A model generated the notes under the pieces. That model had not been told where the DNA came from. It saw only the letters and a list, made by a program, of their open reading frames with translations, and did no database searches. A program made the position numbers and the translations under genes. Shown piece by piece: positions 23,227-34,510 of a stretch of DNA of 56,991 bases (positions are counted from its first letter, which is position 1; the number at the start of each line of letters is the position of its first letter). The stretch is from Balamuthia mandrillaris (taxonomy: Eukaryota; Discosea; Longamoebia; Balamuthiidae): the NCBI GenBank assembly GCA_031835245.1, contig JAVKOQ010000331.1, positions 1 to 56,991 on the forward strand, in the 5' to 3' direction.

Positions 23227-26200
23227 CTATTGCTTGCCGTAATGTTTGAGAATGGCGTCGATGAGTTCCTGTTTTCGTGTTGCTTTTACTTCTACGTTTG
23301 CTTTCCTGTAAAAAGTGAAGATAAACCAAGTTAGAGCAAGTAAACAAGCTAACAAATTTGTGGGAAAGCGAGAAGAGGTGAGAGAAGAGTACTTACTTGC
23401 AGTGTGCTCGTAGTTCCTGCATTTTATACTGGTCAAGGTTTTCGAGGTCAAGGCCAATCTCTTGTTCTTGTTTCTCCTCGCGTTTGAGCTTCTTCTTTCC
23501 TTCCTCTTTCTTCTCTTCTTCAGTGACTACGGTGTTCTCCTTGCCTCCTGATTCTTTCACATCGTTTTCTGCTTCGTTCTCTGCTCGCTTACGCTTCTTG
23601 TTGCTCTCTGGTTCTTCCTTCTCCTCTTCCTCCCTTTCCTCATCTGCTTCCTGCTTTTCTTCTTTGTTTTCTTCATCCTGTTCCTTTGCAGATTCCTGAG
23701 CTTGCTTCTCTAATTCCATTGTGTTGTCTTTGGCTTGTTGTTGTTCTCCAGAAGAGGAAGCACCATCTGCATCCGATGGAAGAGGAAGCAAACCAGGCCC
23801 GTTGGCAGCGGAAGCAGTCGCAGCAGTTAGAGCAGCGTAATGTTGAGCGACTTGAGTAGCTTCCTGATAAACAATGCTCTGCATGTGCTGCAAGTTGAGC
23901 ACTGAAATGCATTCTACGTTGTCCGTGGTGGTCTCATCGCTAGTACGAGTGATGGTAGAGGGCGGATAAACCTCCTTCTCCTTGACGAGCTGAAGCGTTG
24001 AGGGCCTCTTGCCAAGAAACGTGAACGTCTTTGTGAGCTCGTAACAGTTCTGGAAGAGGCTCTGCCTGCCAAAGACATACAATCCCAGGCGAGCACGACT
24101 CATAGCCACCACCAAACGCCGCACGTCTCGTATGTGACCGACGGTCTTCGTGCGAACCAGCGAGAGCAAGATGTAGTCGTTTTGTTGTCCTTGGAAACGA
24201 TCCACGGTAGTTACTTTGTGTGGACGTCCAAATAGAGGATTATAGGCGCATCGCTGCTCCACTATGTCGCGAAGGAGATGCTTCTGTCCTTTGTAGGAGG
24301 TCAGAAGGGTGATCTTCTCGGCGGGATAGCCCCTCAGACGCATCCACATGTAAACGGCGACAACGTACTCCGCCTCTGCCAAGTTTTGATAGAAGAAAGG
24401 GCTTGGTTGGATTTCTCCCTCTCCTTCGTCCACGTTGATGAGCTGATAGTCAAAACGGAAGCCTGGATTGGCAAGCTTGAATTCCGGTGGAGCCACGATG
24501 TCGTGAGAGGAAGTAGAGAAGGAAGAGACGGAAGGAAGATCAGTAAGATGAGGGTATTGCCAGTTGAAGAGACGAGCAAGACTCGGGCGACACCGTCCTT
24601 GTGCATCGAGGGTGATGGTAGGCACTCCCAATCGTACGAATCGGGTGAATAAACTTTGATCCAGGTTGGCGAATCGTTGGAAAGCTTGGTTCTGCACCAC
24701 CGGAGGCAGCTGGTTGTGGTCTCCTATGAGTACCACTCGCTTCAATGGGTGTTGTTCTGCTTCTTCTTCATCTTCTTGTTCTTCCATGGCCTCGCCATCA
24801 CCTTCATCACTGCTAGTCTTCGTTTGACGAATCCTCTTCTCACATGTCTTTTGAGTAGAAGGACTTTGTAGCAACATGGGGATAAACGTCTCGATCTCCA
24901 AGACCTGCGCCGCCTCTTCCATCAATAGATTGTCATAGTGGAAGCCCATCGCGGCCAACTCGTGTCGTTTTAGGGCAGCATGGGTGCAGGTCATCGCCAC
25001 GATGCGCGCCTGCTTCATCAAAAGGTAGTTAGCTCGGTCTTGGCCTGTTCGCAGCAGTTCAAGAGGACGGCACTCGTCTAGCTGTTGGAAGATCTTCTTG
25101 ATGTGTCGCATGCAACCTCGTGCCGTCTCCATATCCTCTGCAAAGCTCGCACCAGCGAAGAGAGGTTGTTGTGGGGCATCCGCAAAGAAGTCATGAAAAG
25201 GAAAGTGTTGGCTGACGATAGAAGCAGGAGATGAAGATGAGGCTTCGTTTGTTATTTTCTCCTTGAAGAGCTTCCAACGTGGAGCGACATGAAGGGAGAA
25301 AAGATGAGCGGCCGTCTCGCAGGACCAATCATAGTCGCCTGGAGCCCGGATGCTCTCCGCCAATCGCTTGACACTCTGCAAGTTCTGCAATCGCAACGCC
25401 AACATATGATCCAGTCGACCGTACTTGCCAAAGTCCTTGCTAGTCTCCAGGAGGTGCTTGCCATGGCCCAAACGAATGAGGTGGCGCTCATCCACGTCCA
25501 ACTCCATGATCTTCTCGAACAGCTGGTTGAGAGCCTGGTTCGAGTGCGTGACAAGGAGGGTCCGTTGGTCGGGGTGGTTGTGATACCAGTTGGAGATGAT
25601 TTGCACAGCAACGTCCGTCTTGCCAGTGCCTGGAGGGCCAACAACCAGCGTCAGTCCTGTGCCCTGCATGGCAGAGGTGATGGCCTGAACTTGAACTGGG
25701 GTGAAGGGAATGGCGTTCTTCTTAGGTTGGTCTTGTGGGTAAGGTCCTCGTTTGGGAGGTTCGTAGGACTCAACCACTATCTCTTCTTTTCCTCCTTGTT
25801 CTTTGAAAGCAAGGCGAAAGGGAGGCTTGATGGTGATGTCTCCTTTTGCTTTGTTATCTGCGTCCGATGTGACTGTAGAAGAAGGAAAAGAACGGCGAAC
25901 GTGATCCAAATCCAAAAATGTGTCGTTGTAGTCCAGCGTCGTTGCTTGCCGTTCTCCCAACAATGCCAACGGTGAGGCAGAGGAAGGATCGCCATATCCC
26001 AAAAACACGTCATTAAGCCAGGCAGGGACCACACAGTCGCTGTTCATCAGGTCTCGAATGGTCTGCAAGATAGCCTTGAAGTTGTTCTCTTTGGGCTTTC
26101 GACGCATAATCACATTGAATGTGGTGTAAACGTTCTCACCACTCTCAGCACGATCCATGTCTAGCTGGTACTGAGCGCTATCCAGACGAACCTTGAGGGT

Positions 26201-27551
26201 GCGCATTTTTCCAGCGGGTCCTGTCGCACGTTTCTGCTTCATCATCTGGGGAGGCAAAAACTTGTTGATCTCCTCTCCCTTCTCGTCTACCAGCTGCAAC
26301 ACCTCCGCTCCTCTGCAATAGATGATGCCGTATTGTTGCTTGAAAGAAGAGGAGTCTGTCTCATTCGATTTGTTGTTTTTGCTGCCAGCATTAGACAGAA
26401 GAGGAGCTCCGCTGCTGCGATGAATGGAAGTAGAAGATCCGCGAACAGTGATAAGATAAACGATATCGTGTAGCTTGAGGGAATCCCACTCCTCCTTCAT
26501 ATCAGCAGGCATGTTATTGCCAAACGTGAACTGCACCTCTCCATGCACATCAGCAGGCTTTTGTTCGCCGAGATTAGGCTTCTTGACGTAGCTGATGCCG
26601 AACTTCTTCACAGGAAGAGCCATTCTTGCCCATCCATTAAATACGGTGGTATCTTTGTTGTCGTTGTTGTTGTAAAGATGGCGACGAACAGCAGCGGATG
26701 AAGAAGCAGCGGAGGAGGAAGAGGATGAAGGTTTCAACCTGCGAATGCAGTCCTCGATGTTGCCTCGCAACTCGTAGGTAGCTTCAAGACGAAAGAGGTT
26801 AAAGTTACGAAGTAGATAGTCATGAAAGGTCAAGAATTGGAGGTTCAGCTTAGGCAAAGCCAAGCTTTGCTCGCCTGTGTAGTTGGGAGAGGGGATGAGA
26901 GAGTCGTCCCAAAGGATCTCTTCGTTCGGATAGAGGGGTAGCTGGTTGATGGCCTCCAATTGTGACGGCCTTTTCTCGTATTGTGCGATGAGAATCTCAA
27001 GCAGCAGTTCTTTGCTTTCTTGTTCCTCGTTGTTGTTGGTATCAGAAGAAGAAAGAGGAGTAAGCAGATGGAGCTCTTCACAGAGTTTACGAAGTTCCTC
27101 TTTGTCAAGAGCTGAGAGATGGTTGTGAAGAACAGCTCTGGAATCCACAGAGCCAATGTTTGCCAAAGCCAAAGGCCGCAACTGCTCTGGAAACAGCTTG
27201 AATGCTGCCCTTTGTAGCCTTTGTATACCAGCACAATGCTTTGCAGTGATTTCCTCTTCCGTCAAAGGTAAGCCAGAAAAATTGTGAACTTCGAACCCCT
27301 GATAAAACTTTAGTCGATCCACTAGCTGAGAGAAAAGAGCACCGTTGGAGTTAACTTCCCCTCTTTTGGTGGAGGTAAAGAGTAAGCTGAGCGTGCAGCG
27401 AGAGACGAGATGAGAGTCTTCCAAAAGAAGATGGAAGAATCGGCGAGTGGGAAGCTGAGCTACAAGATCGATCATCCACTCGATGAACCGTTCGCAATAA
27501 CGGAGTTTGTCTGTTTCTGCTGTTTGTGATGTGAGACAAGATGAAACGAGA

Positions 27552-27598
<47 letters not shown>

Positions 27599-28765
27599 TG
27601 AGTGAGAGAGAGAGAGTACCAGTGGTTGGTTCGGTAATTGTGGATAAAGTTTGCAAGAAGCTTGTAATCTGTGAAGGGAAGAACGATGACGTTTGATCCT
27701 GTCTGATGTCTTCAGGAAGCAACACAAATATCAAAAAGCAAACGAAATGTTAAAAAAGAGTTCAAAAGAACAGCAAATGGAATAAAAGGGCAGTATGGGC
27801 AACGCACTTTTGCTTCTTTTGATCTTCTTCCATCGCTTTTGCAGCCTCTCTGGAAGCTGTTTTACCTCTTCCTCGGCTTTGCCGGGAGTAACATTCACCC
27901 ATAACGGAAGATACACCAACCTATCGATTAGCACAACAAATGAATGTGAGTCCGTAAAAAAAACGCAAAAAGAAACGAAAAAACAGAGAAAAGAAAATCG
28001 AAGAAGGGAAAAAAAGGAATACGAAAGAACGAAAGCAACAAACCTCATGCATTGATTTCGCACCATCTCATCCGCCAAACTCTGAAAGCAGTTGATAAAG
28101 AACAGCACGTATACCTGCTCCTCGGCCATAGACAACGGCCGCTCACTGCTCTCCTCTCGCAAGGAGAGCACCCGTTGGAAGAAGGCAGAGAACTTTGCTT
28201 TGTCCTCGTGAAAGACGGTCCAAGGGGAGGGCACCTTCTCCCTAAACTTCTCGTTCACCATGACTAGTATCGAAAGTGCATGAACCAGAGAAGATGACTT
28301 TGGGTCAAAGTTTGGCCATAAATAACTGTTTTTGTTTTGTTTTGTTTTTTTTTTTTTTTGTTGTGAGCATGTATTGAGCGCTCATTTTCTTCCCCGAGGG
28401 AGAGAGGGAGAGAGGGAGAGCGAGAGAGAGAGAGGAGAGAAGAACACCGAAGAACACCGAAGAAGAAACACAAAGAAGAGAGAGAGAGAGAGAACGAAAG
28501 GCAAAGAGAGAAGTGAAGAGCACAGCGAAAAGAGGGGGGAAGAGAAATACTGTTCAAGGTAGTGACTGAGTTCGAGCAGCATGATCCGATCCAGTGCAAA
28601 GCCATGGAGTTCCTCGTTGTAGATACGCTCGATGATCTGTGGATCGAACGGACGAAGGTCCTCCGCACCGGGCGCCCAATAATTCAAGCTCAGCTGAGTG
28701 AGCTTGTCGCTCACGATCTGATCCACAGTCGGCGCATGAAGCGCTGTTCGTTGCGTCGCGCTCAT
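23227..28765 (-). CDS. AQR: Aquarius-type intron-binding helicase with SAP tail
   Basis: Six exons on the minus strand, 28765-28551, 28325-28044, 27920-27808, 27709-27620, 27519-23397 and 23305-23227, encode 1633 residues. Aquarius is the SF1 (Upf1-like) helicase of the spliceosomal intron-binding complex. Exons 1-4 hold the helical N-terminal region (KLTQLSLNYWAPG, MVNEKFREKV, RLVYLPLWVN). Exon 5 holds TRRFFHLLLEDSHL, LALPKLNLQFLTFHDYLLRN, Walker A GPPGTGKTDVAVQI near residue 860, EEAAQ in place of DEAD-like DE, GDHNQLPPV, and VDRFQGQQNDYILLSLVRT with VVAMSRARLGLYVF. After the helicase come about 200 Glu/Lys/Gln-rich residues and then a SAP-like motif across the last splice junction (LDQYKMQELRAHCK, then KATRKQELIDAILKHY). 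I know of no SAP domain in animal Aquarius. Introns 1 and 4 carry (CT)n on the sense strand. Confidence 0.93.
27545..27618 (-). repeat. (CT)n tract in Aquarius intron 4
   Basis: Imperfect (GA)n on the plus strand, thus (CT)n in the transcript, filling most of the intron just after the GTACTC donor. Confidence 0.85.
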
Positions 28766-29157
28766 CGTTCTTCTTTCTCTTTTAAAAAAAAATAACTTCT
28801 CCCTTTCCCCACTTTGAACACACACGAGCCCGAGGAGTGAAACAAAAATATCAAAAAGCTGTCCCTCTACCCCCCCTCCCCCTTTTTTTTTTCGCAGAGA
28901 AGAAGATGGTGTGCCCCTTCTCTCTTTCTCTCTCGCTTTGAATCTTTCTTTCTCTTTCCGTTATTTTTTTCGTTGTAGATCAAATGAAGTACGCACCCCT
29001 CAGGCAATCACGATCCGATCGAAACACAAAGCTTTGTGGTGCAGCACTTGTGAACAAATAGTGCAGAACAAAGGGAGAGGAGAGAGGACAGGAGCAAGGA
29101 GAGGAGAGAGGAGAGACACACTGAGGAAATGTGATGCATCGCAAAGCTTTTTTTTTT
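28766..29157 (-). other. gap between Aquarius and the sirtuin gene
   Basis: Nearly 400 bases between two minus-strand genes. It should hold the sirtuin 3' UTR and the Aquarius promoter. The plus strand is rich in C/T up to about 28980 and then in A/G. No gene or clear motif is seen. Confidence 0.4.
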
Positions 29158-31033
29158 TTACAGGAAAGGGCTGCCCTGCAGATGGTATTTGTGCATGACG
29201 AGAGGCAAGAGCTCACCGCAGCGAGCTTCCACTTTGAGAGATACCTGATCATCGGCCCTCGTGGGACCAATGTTTAGGATAGCAACAGGGATGCCATGCT
29301 GCTGCGCTGCTCTCACGAAGCGGAAGGCGGAATAGACCATCAAAGAAGAGCCCACCACCAAGAGGCCGTCGCTCTCCTTCGTCAAGGTCATGGCGTGTTC
29401 CACAATGTCTCTCGGCACGTTCTCGCCAAAGAATACAACTGCTGGTTTCAGAATACCTAAAAAAAATTGGTGTGAGGAGAAGAGAAGGACAAGATGGAGA
29501 AGAGAAACCTTTTTTGCCGTCTTTTTCGCAGTTCATACAATTGGGAACAACAAACGAGGAATAGTCGTTTCCAAAAATACTGATATCTGCATCTCCATCT
29601 GAATAATATTCATCAGCATAGCTGCTCTCCTTCGAACAAGAAAAATAAAACGAAAAGAAGAGCTGAAATACGAACCTGGCCGCTTGATGCCTTGCACCAT
29701 CAAGGTTGCTTTCGCGGTGCTGATTCCCTTCTCCTGTTCACTCTCTCTTTCCGGCAGCGTGCCAACATCTTTGAGGCCTCGTGCTCCGCTTCCGCCGGCG
29801 CTTTGCATAAGATGAACCCAATGAGGGTTCATCCCCTCCAGCCGTTGTTGAAAGTGTTGCCGATCTTCCTCTTGGCGACAGGTTAAACAGACGACGGCGT
29901 GGTTGTGGCCGTGTAGTTCTGTGATGTTCTTTGTTCCTGCTTTTTGGTGAAGTCTGTCTACATTCTTGTTTACGCAATTGTATGGAAATTAAAAGGCAGG
30001 GCCAAGTGAGTTGAATAGTTAGCTCTTGAATGGTGAAGTTAAAGTAAAGAAAGAAAAGGAATGAAGAGAGAAGAAAGATAGGAAGACGAGGAGGAGGAGG
30101 AAGAAAGAAGAAAGAAAAATAAGAACAAGAAGAAGAAAAACAAGAATGAGGAAAGCAGAAGAAAGATAGACAGAAAAGAAGAAAATAACAAAAGAAACCT
30201 GTGTAATTATATGCGTTAAAAGGTTTTCTCTCTCCATCTGTGCGAGGGCATGGTGGGTGGCATTGGGCGCCACTTGGGAGAAGGCCAGCCAGCCCTGCAT
30301 GTTCCTCGCCCAGTAGCGCTTCCGCAGCTGCTCCGACGCCACAAACTCTTGGTACTTTGTTGGCTTGTGGCCTTTGGAATAGCTGCCTGTTTTTTTTTGG
30401 TGTTTGTTCCTTTAGTTAAGTTTGTTGTTAAAAATAAAAAATAGAAAGAAAGAAAGCAAAAAAAGAAAAAAGAAAAGAAAAAAGAAAAGAAAAGAAAAAA
30501 AAGAAAAAAGAAAAGAAAAGAAAAAAAAGAAAAGAAAAAAACAAAGAAAAAAAAAGAAAAAAAAAAGAAAAAAAGAAAAAAAGAAAAAAAAGAAAAAGAA
30601 AAAAGAAAAAGAGAGAAGAAAGCACAACCATTTGGGCTGCGATAGTCAGGAAGACCGGATTCAGTGCTGTTTGCAAATGGAGAAAAAAAGTGAGAAGAAA
30701 GAGAAACAGAGCTAGAAGAGGAATAAACAAACACACAAACCTGCAGCCAGCTCCGCAAAGTGCAACGAGCCTTTTCCTGGAAAAAATAAACTCGGAGAGC
30801 CTATGCAGGTCCTCCGCTCGATAGGGAGCAGGAGCCATCGGAGCCAAATCGTTCGTCGGGGGTGCCCTTTCCCCAGCAGCAGCCGCCGCCGCTGCCGCCA
30901 ACGGGGAGGAAGCGAACGAAGAAGAGCATGCCGTCGTCGAAAGGGTCGTGAAGCCTCTCCGTTGGGACGTTCGCCCGCCACCCGGCGGCGAAAGAACAAG
31001 AACGATACGAGGGAGACTGTACCTCTTCTTCAT
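29158..31033 (-). CDS. SIRT4: SIRT4-like mitochondrial sirtuin
   Basis: Six exons on the minus strand, 31033-30741, 30666-30629, 30386-30199, 29964-29676, 29598-29509 and 29456-29158, give 398 residues. Sirtuins use NAD+ to remove acyl groups from lysine; class II SIRT4 acts in mitochondria. The first 50 residues are basic and Ser/Thr-rich without acids at the start, as in a mitochondrial presequence. The NAD site is GAGCSTESGLPDYRSPNG, split over exons 1-2. Then come KRYWARNMQGW, NVDRLHQKAGTKNITELHG with catalytic His191, zinc pairs C199/C202 and C290/C293, VVFFGENVP, GSSLMVYSAFRF and ILNIGPTRADD. Between the zinc pairs is an insert of about 50 residues that lengthens the usual SIRT4 loop. 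Intron 2 (242 bp) contains a near-pure purine tract on the plus strand. Divergent from the Ubl gene. Confidence 0.92.
30458..30621 (+). repeat. polypurine tract in sirtuin intron 2
   Basis: About 160 bases of A and G with one interruption (near 30541). On the sense (minus) strand this is a long polypyrimidine tract inside intron 2. It is the longest purine/pyrimidine strand asymmetry in the gene block. Confidence 0.8.
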
Positions 31034-31311
31034 TGCTTTTGTTTTTTTATTGTTATCTTTGGGTTCGGTGTCGAGTCGACCCGAAATAAAGTTTCAGGAC
31101 GACGTGATTCACATGTGCTTTGTGCAGCATTTGTGCACGAAAAGTGGTCATTTTAATATAGGCACCTTTTCTTCGAACAGAGAAAATTAGCAGAAGGGAA
31201 GTATTTGCTGAAGCGACAACGATCTCCCAACAGAATGGTAGTGGTGAGCTTGCTGAGTCAGAGTGAGTTACTTTGCCGAACAACAAAGAGAGGGCGATAG
31301 AGCAAAAAAAA
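31034..31311. promoter_or_regulatory. divergent promoter, SIRT4 / Ubl genes
   Basis: A 278-bp gap between divergent start codons with one GTCGAC palindrome (31075-31080) in the context GTGTCGAGTCGACCC. No TATA box is evident. Confidence 0.4.
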
Positions 31312-33634
31312 ATGTCCTCTGCGTCTTCCTCCTATCAGATCTTTGTGAAAACATTGACGGGCAAGGCGTTCGTCCTGGCGGTGTGCTCGCAGGACACCGT
31401 TGGCGACCTCAAGCAAAAGATACTGGACAAGCATGGCGTCCCGGTGGACTCCCAACGTTTGCTCTTTGCAGGGAAGCAGCTGCTGGATGAGAGCATGACC
31501 TTGGAGAGGGCCAACATCGGCAAAGAGAGCTGCATTCATTTGATAACTCGGCTCGTTCAGGTGAACGAGACTGCGAACAGCAAGGAAAAAGAAGAAGAGC
31601 AGCAGCAGAAAGAAAAGGAGGAAGAGGACGAAGAGTCCCCTTTTCCTTTTGCTTCTACTTCTGCTGTTTCTGGTTCCGCTTCTTCTTCGCTCAGAAAAAG
31701 GAACTTTAACAAAAATAACAAAAAAAATAACAACCAGAGAAGAGAAGTACCGCAGCCACCACAGGTCTATCAAGTAGCACGAGGTCCTATTCCGCTTTCT
31801 TCTTGTTTCCCGTTCTTTTTCGCTTATCCCTTCATTCTTTCTTTCACTTACAACAGAACATGAACGGGGCGTACTTCTGGAGCTCTGCTTCCAACTCTTG
31901 CACCTGTGGCTGCGCTTCCAAAAGACTCTCCTCAAGTCAACGCCTGTCCAACTCTTCCTGCGCTTCTGTTGCTGGATAGCTAACCTCTGGATAGTCACCA
32001 CAAGCCTCAACTTCCTCTCCACTCTTTGCCAATGGCTTCTCGATCTCCTTCAGCGGAGCTGGAATACAGTCTTTGCTCCTCTTCTTCGCATGATGCATCG
32101 ACTTCTGGTAGTTGAGCTCAACCAACGGCTTTTGTTTCCGCTTCTTCGCGCTCTTTGGCGGTTCACGACAGCATCCTGGGATCTCTCGCTCGACTGGATC
32201 ACGGTCGTGTGGAATAGCACGATACACTCTCTTCAGTGGATGAATGACACTATTCTTCAACGTTTGCTTCTTCGGCCTTTGCGGCAGGCCTGCAACATGC
32301 TCAGTTCGGTGTTCAGCGTTTGTTGGTCTCCTCTTTCTTCTTTCCTTTCTTCCTTCCTCTCCAACATTGTCAAAGTGGCTGGCCGTTGCCTGACAACAAC
32401 CGAACGAATGCTCTGGAGGTGCCTTCACGCCGTCACCTCCTTTCTCTTCACACGTATTCTTCAACCACTGCTTAGAGGCATTCGCTGTATCGTTCTGGCT
32501 ATGAACAAGCGTCTTCTCTTCCCTTTGCTCTGCGCGTTGAACAACCTGCGCTTTCGCCTCTATCAAGCCTGCTGGCCTGTTCTTGCTTCCCTCTTCTCCA
32601 AACTCAGTGGCTTGGCCTCACGCTGCCTGACAAAAACTGGTGGAATGCTTTGGAGGTGCCTTCGTGCCATCTCCTTCTATCTCCTCGAGCCGCTGTTGCG
32701 AGGGATGAGCGCCACGTGGAAAACTTGCTTCATTCCTTTGCTCTCATGGACGAGCAGCCTCCTGCAATGGATCTCTCGGCACGTCCTCCAACCGATGTGG
32801 AACCTTCTCTTTGTTCGCCCTCTGCTCTTCTTGTGGCACCATCGATGGACCAGAAGGCTGGTCGCCATTGTCTTCTATCTCTACAACGACGTTCTCCTCT
32901 GGCAAAGGCGTCACGGCGTTCGCAACGGCAATTACTTGATGGACATTCGGCCCGCCCTTCGAATGATCTCCTCATCTCCCTCTTCTCCTTCTTCTCCTTC
33001 CTCTCACTTCCATGTCTTGGAAGATGGTCAAACCTACGGGGTGTACCTCCGCAACGATTCCTTGTGGCCATGCTTGTGCCTGCTGAGCATCGATGGAGAG
33101 GACATGGGCACCTTTCGCTTGGAGGGCAAGACGGCCTGCACCATCCGCCGTCCCGTTCATTCGCAGCGCTGCTTCACGTTCGCGGTGGACAGCAACGCCC
33201 CCGCTTTTCTGCTTGATGATGACGATGGCGGTTCTGTGCCGTCTTCTTCTTCAACGGCGAATGGTGGTTGGTTGGACTCGCTGAGCGGAGTCGTGGAAGT
33301 GAAGTTTGTGCCGAGAGCTGCGGGAAGAGCAAACAGACGGCAGAAACGAGGAGGGTGGTCGGGCGGCAATGCGGGTAGCATGTTGCAGGTGGAAACGGCA
33401 ACGAACGACCTGAAAGAAGAAGCACGTAGCGATGATAAAGAAGAGGAGGAAGAATCGAAGGAACGGTTATATGCGGTTGGAAAGACCGAGCTGAAGGGAA
33501 CCAGCGACCAGGTGGTCACCTCCGTCGCGGGATTCAACGGTGTGACGCTGGACCGCGCTGTGGTCACCACGACACGGCTCATCGGAAGAGCCTCCAAGCC
33601 CGCTTCCCCTGCAGCTGGCAACCACTCACACTGA
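31312..33634 (+). CDS. ubiquitin-like / hydrophobic-repeat membrane-type protein
   Basis: Two exons, 31312-31783 and 31857-33634, give 749 residues. Residues 8-80 are a ubiquitin-like fold (IFVKTLTGKAFVLAV, later QRLLFAGKQLLDE), with no Gly-Gly end, so it is not a conjugated modifier. A charged, Asn-rich linker follows. Residues about 160-490 form a Leu/Trp/Arg/Cys-rich hydrophobic stretch with internal repeats: NQRLLFPLLRALWRF is echoed by NKRLLFPLLCALNNLRF, and ERMLWRCLHAVTSFLF by GGMLWRCLRAISFYLL. It may be membrane-embedded or amphipathic. The C-terminal 240 residues hold a beta-rich piece (YGVYLRNDSLWPCLCLLSID, GTFRLEG, FTFAVDS, VVEVKFVP) like small beta domains seen in bacterial and viral proteins, then acidic and Ser/Thr-rich sequence. 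The intron uses a weak GTCCTA donor, chosen because it joins the frames. I do not know a family with this architecture. Confidence 0.75.
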
Positions 33635-34510
33635 GTGTAAATAACAGTAAATAGACAATCTTGCAAAGCCCGCTGTGTGTTCATCTACTCTTTTTGTTGC
33701 TGCTGTATTCCCCAGAGGGGGACGTCGGGCTTGCTGCTGCACCACGAGTGTTTGCCTTCCCTGCTTTCTCTCTCTTGTTGTCTCTTTCGTTAATTTCTGT
33801 CGACGGATTACCCAAGTCGACACGAAAAATGTCGACAAAAATAAAATTTCGAAATTTCTGTGCTCAATCAAAGTTTCCGGTTGAGTTGCCACGAAATTTC
33901 CAAACCTTCAAACCCAGCAAAACGGAAATTTCCGACGCGCCGACCAGGAAAACAGAGAGAGAACAGGTGGAGGCACGGCGGAAAAGCAATCAAGAGGTCC
34001 TTTCACGGCACTTGCTTCCTGTGCTCCTCGTTTTTTGGGTGTTTTGTTTTTTGAACCCGTCATCCAATTGGATAGCAGCCATTCTGTTTCTTTTTTTTTT
34101 TAACCGCAATCGATCGGGAGGGAAAGCATTTGCTGCGCTTATTTTTTTTTTATCTGTTTTCTAAAGCAGTGGTTGAAAATTTTATAAAAACAAAAAAACA
34201 AAATTATAAAAACGCACGAGGATATAGCGTTTATCCTGTCACCCTCTCGAAAGTGGATGCTGCTGTCTATCGGACGCAGATAAACAAAAACAAAAGTTCC
34301 GCTAGACAAGCGTTTGGTAACTTATTTCAGGTAAGCGCGTGTAGAAAGAAGCGTGCCTATCAACACATGTATCCTATCTGTTCCCGCACTTCGCTCTCTC
34401 TCTCTCTCTCTCTCTCTGTTTGTTTGTGGGTGCTAACCGTTTGTTCCAAAAAACAAAGAAAAAAACCTAGAAGCTCAAGAAAGAAGAAGAAGTAAAAAGT
34501 GCAGCCGCCA
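33635..34510 (+). other. upstream region of the His-rich gene with three GTCGAC sites
   Basis: No coding gene seen. Three GTCGAC palindromes lie within 38 bases (33799-33804, 33816-33821, 33831-33836). At 34331-34470 is a likely 5' UTR intron of the next gene: donor GTAAGC, a (CT)n run near 34390-34416, acceptor CCTAG. Confidence 0.5.

Noticed and set aside
34180-34330. Hairpin-prone GC-richer stretch upstream of the His-rich gene, possible small RNA
   Set aside because: Short stems (GGATA/TATCC, CACCCTCTCGAAAGTG) do not match a known RNA family, and no Pol III boxes fit. It is more simply a 5' UTR.
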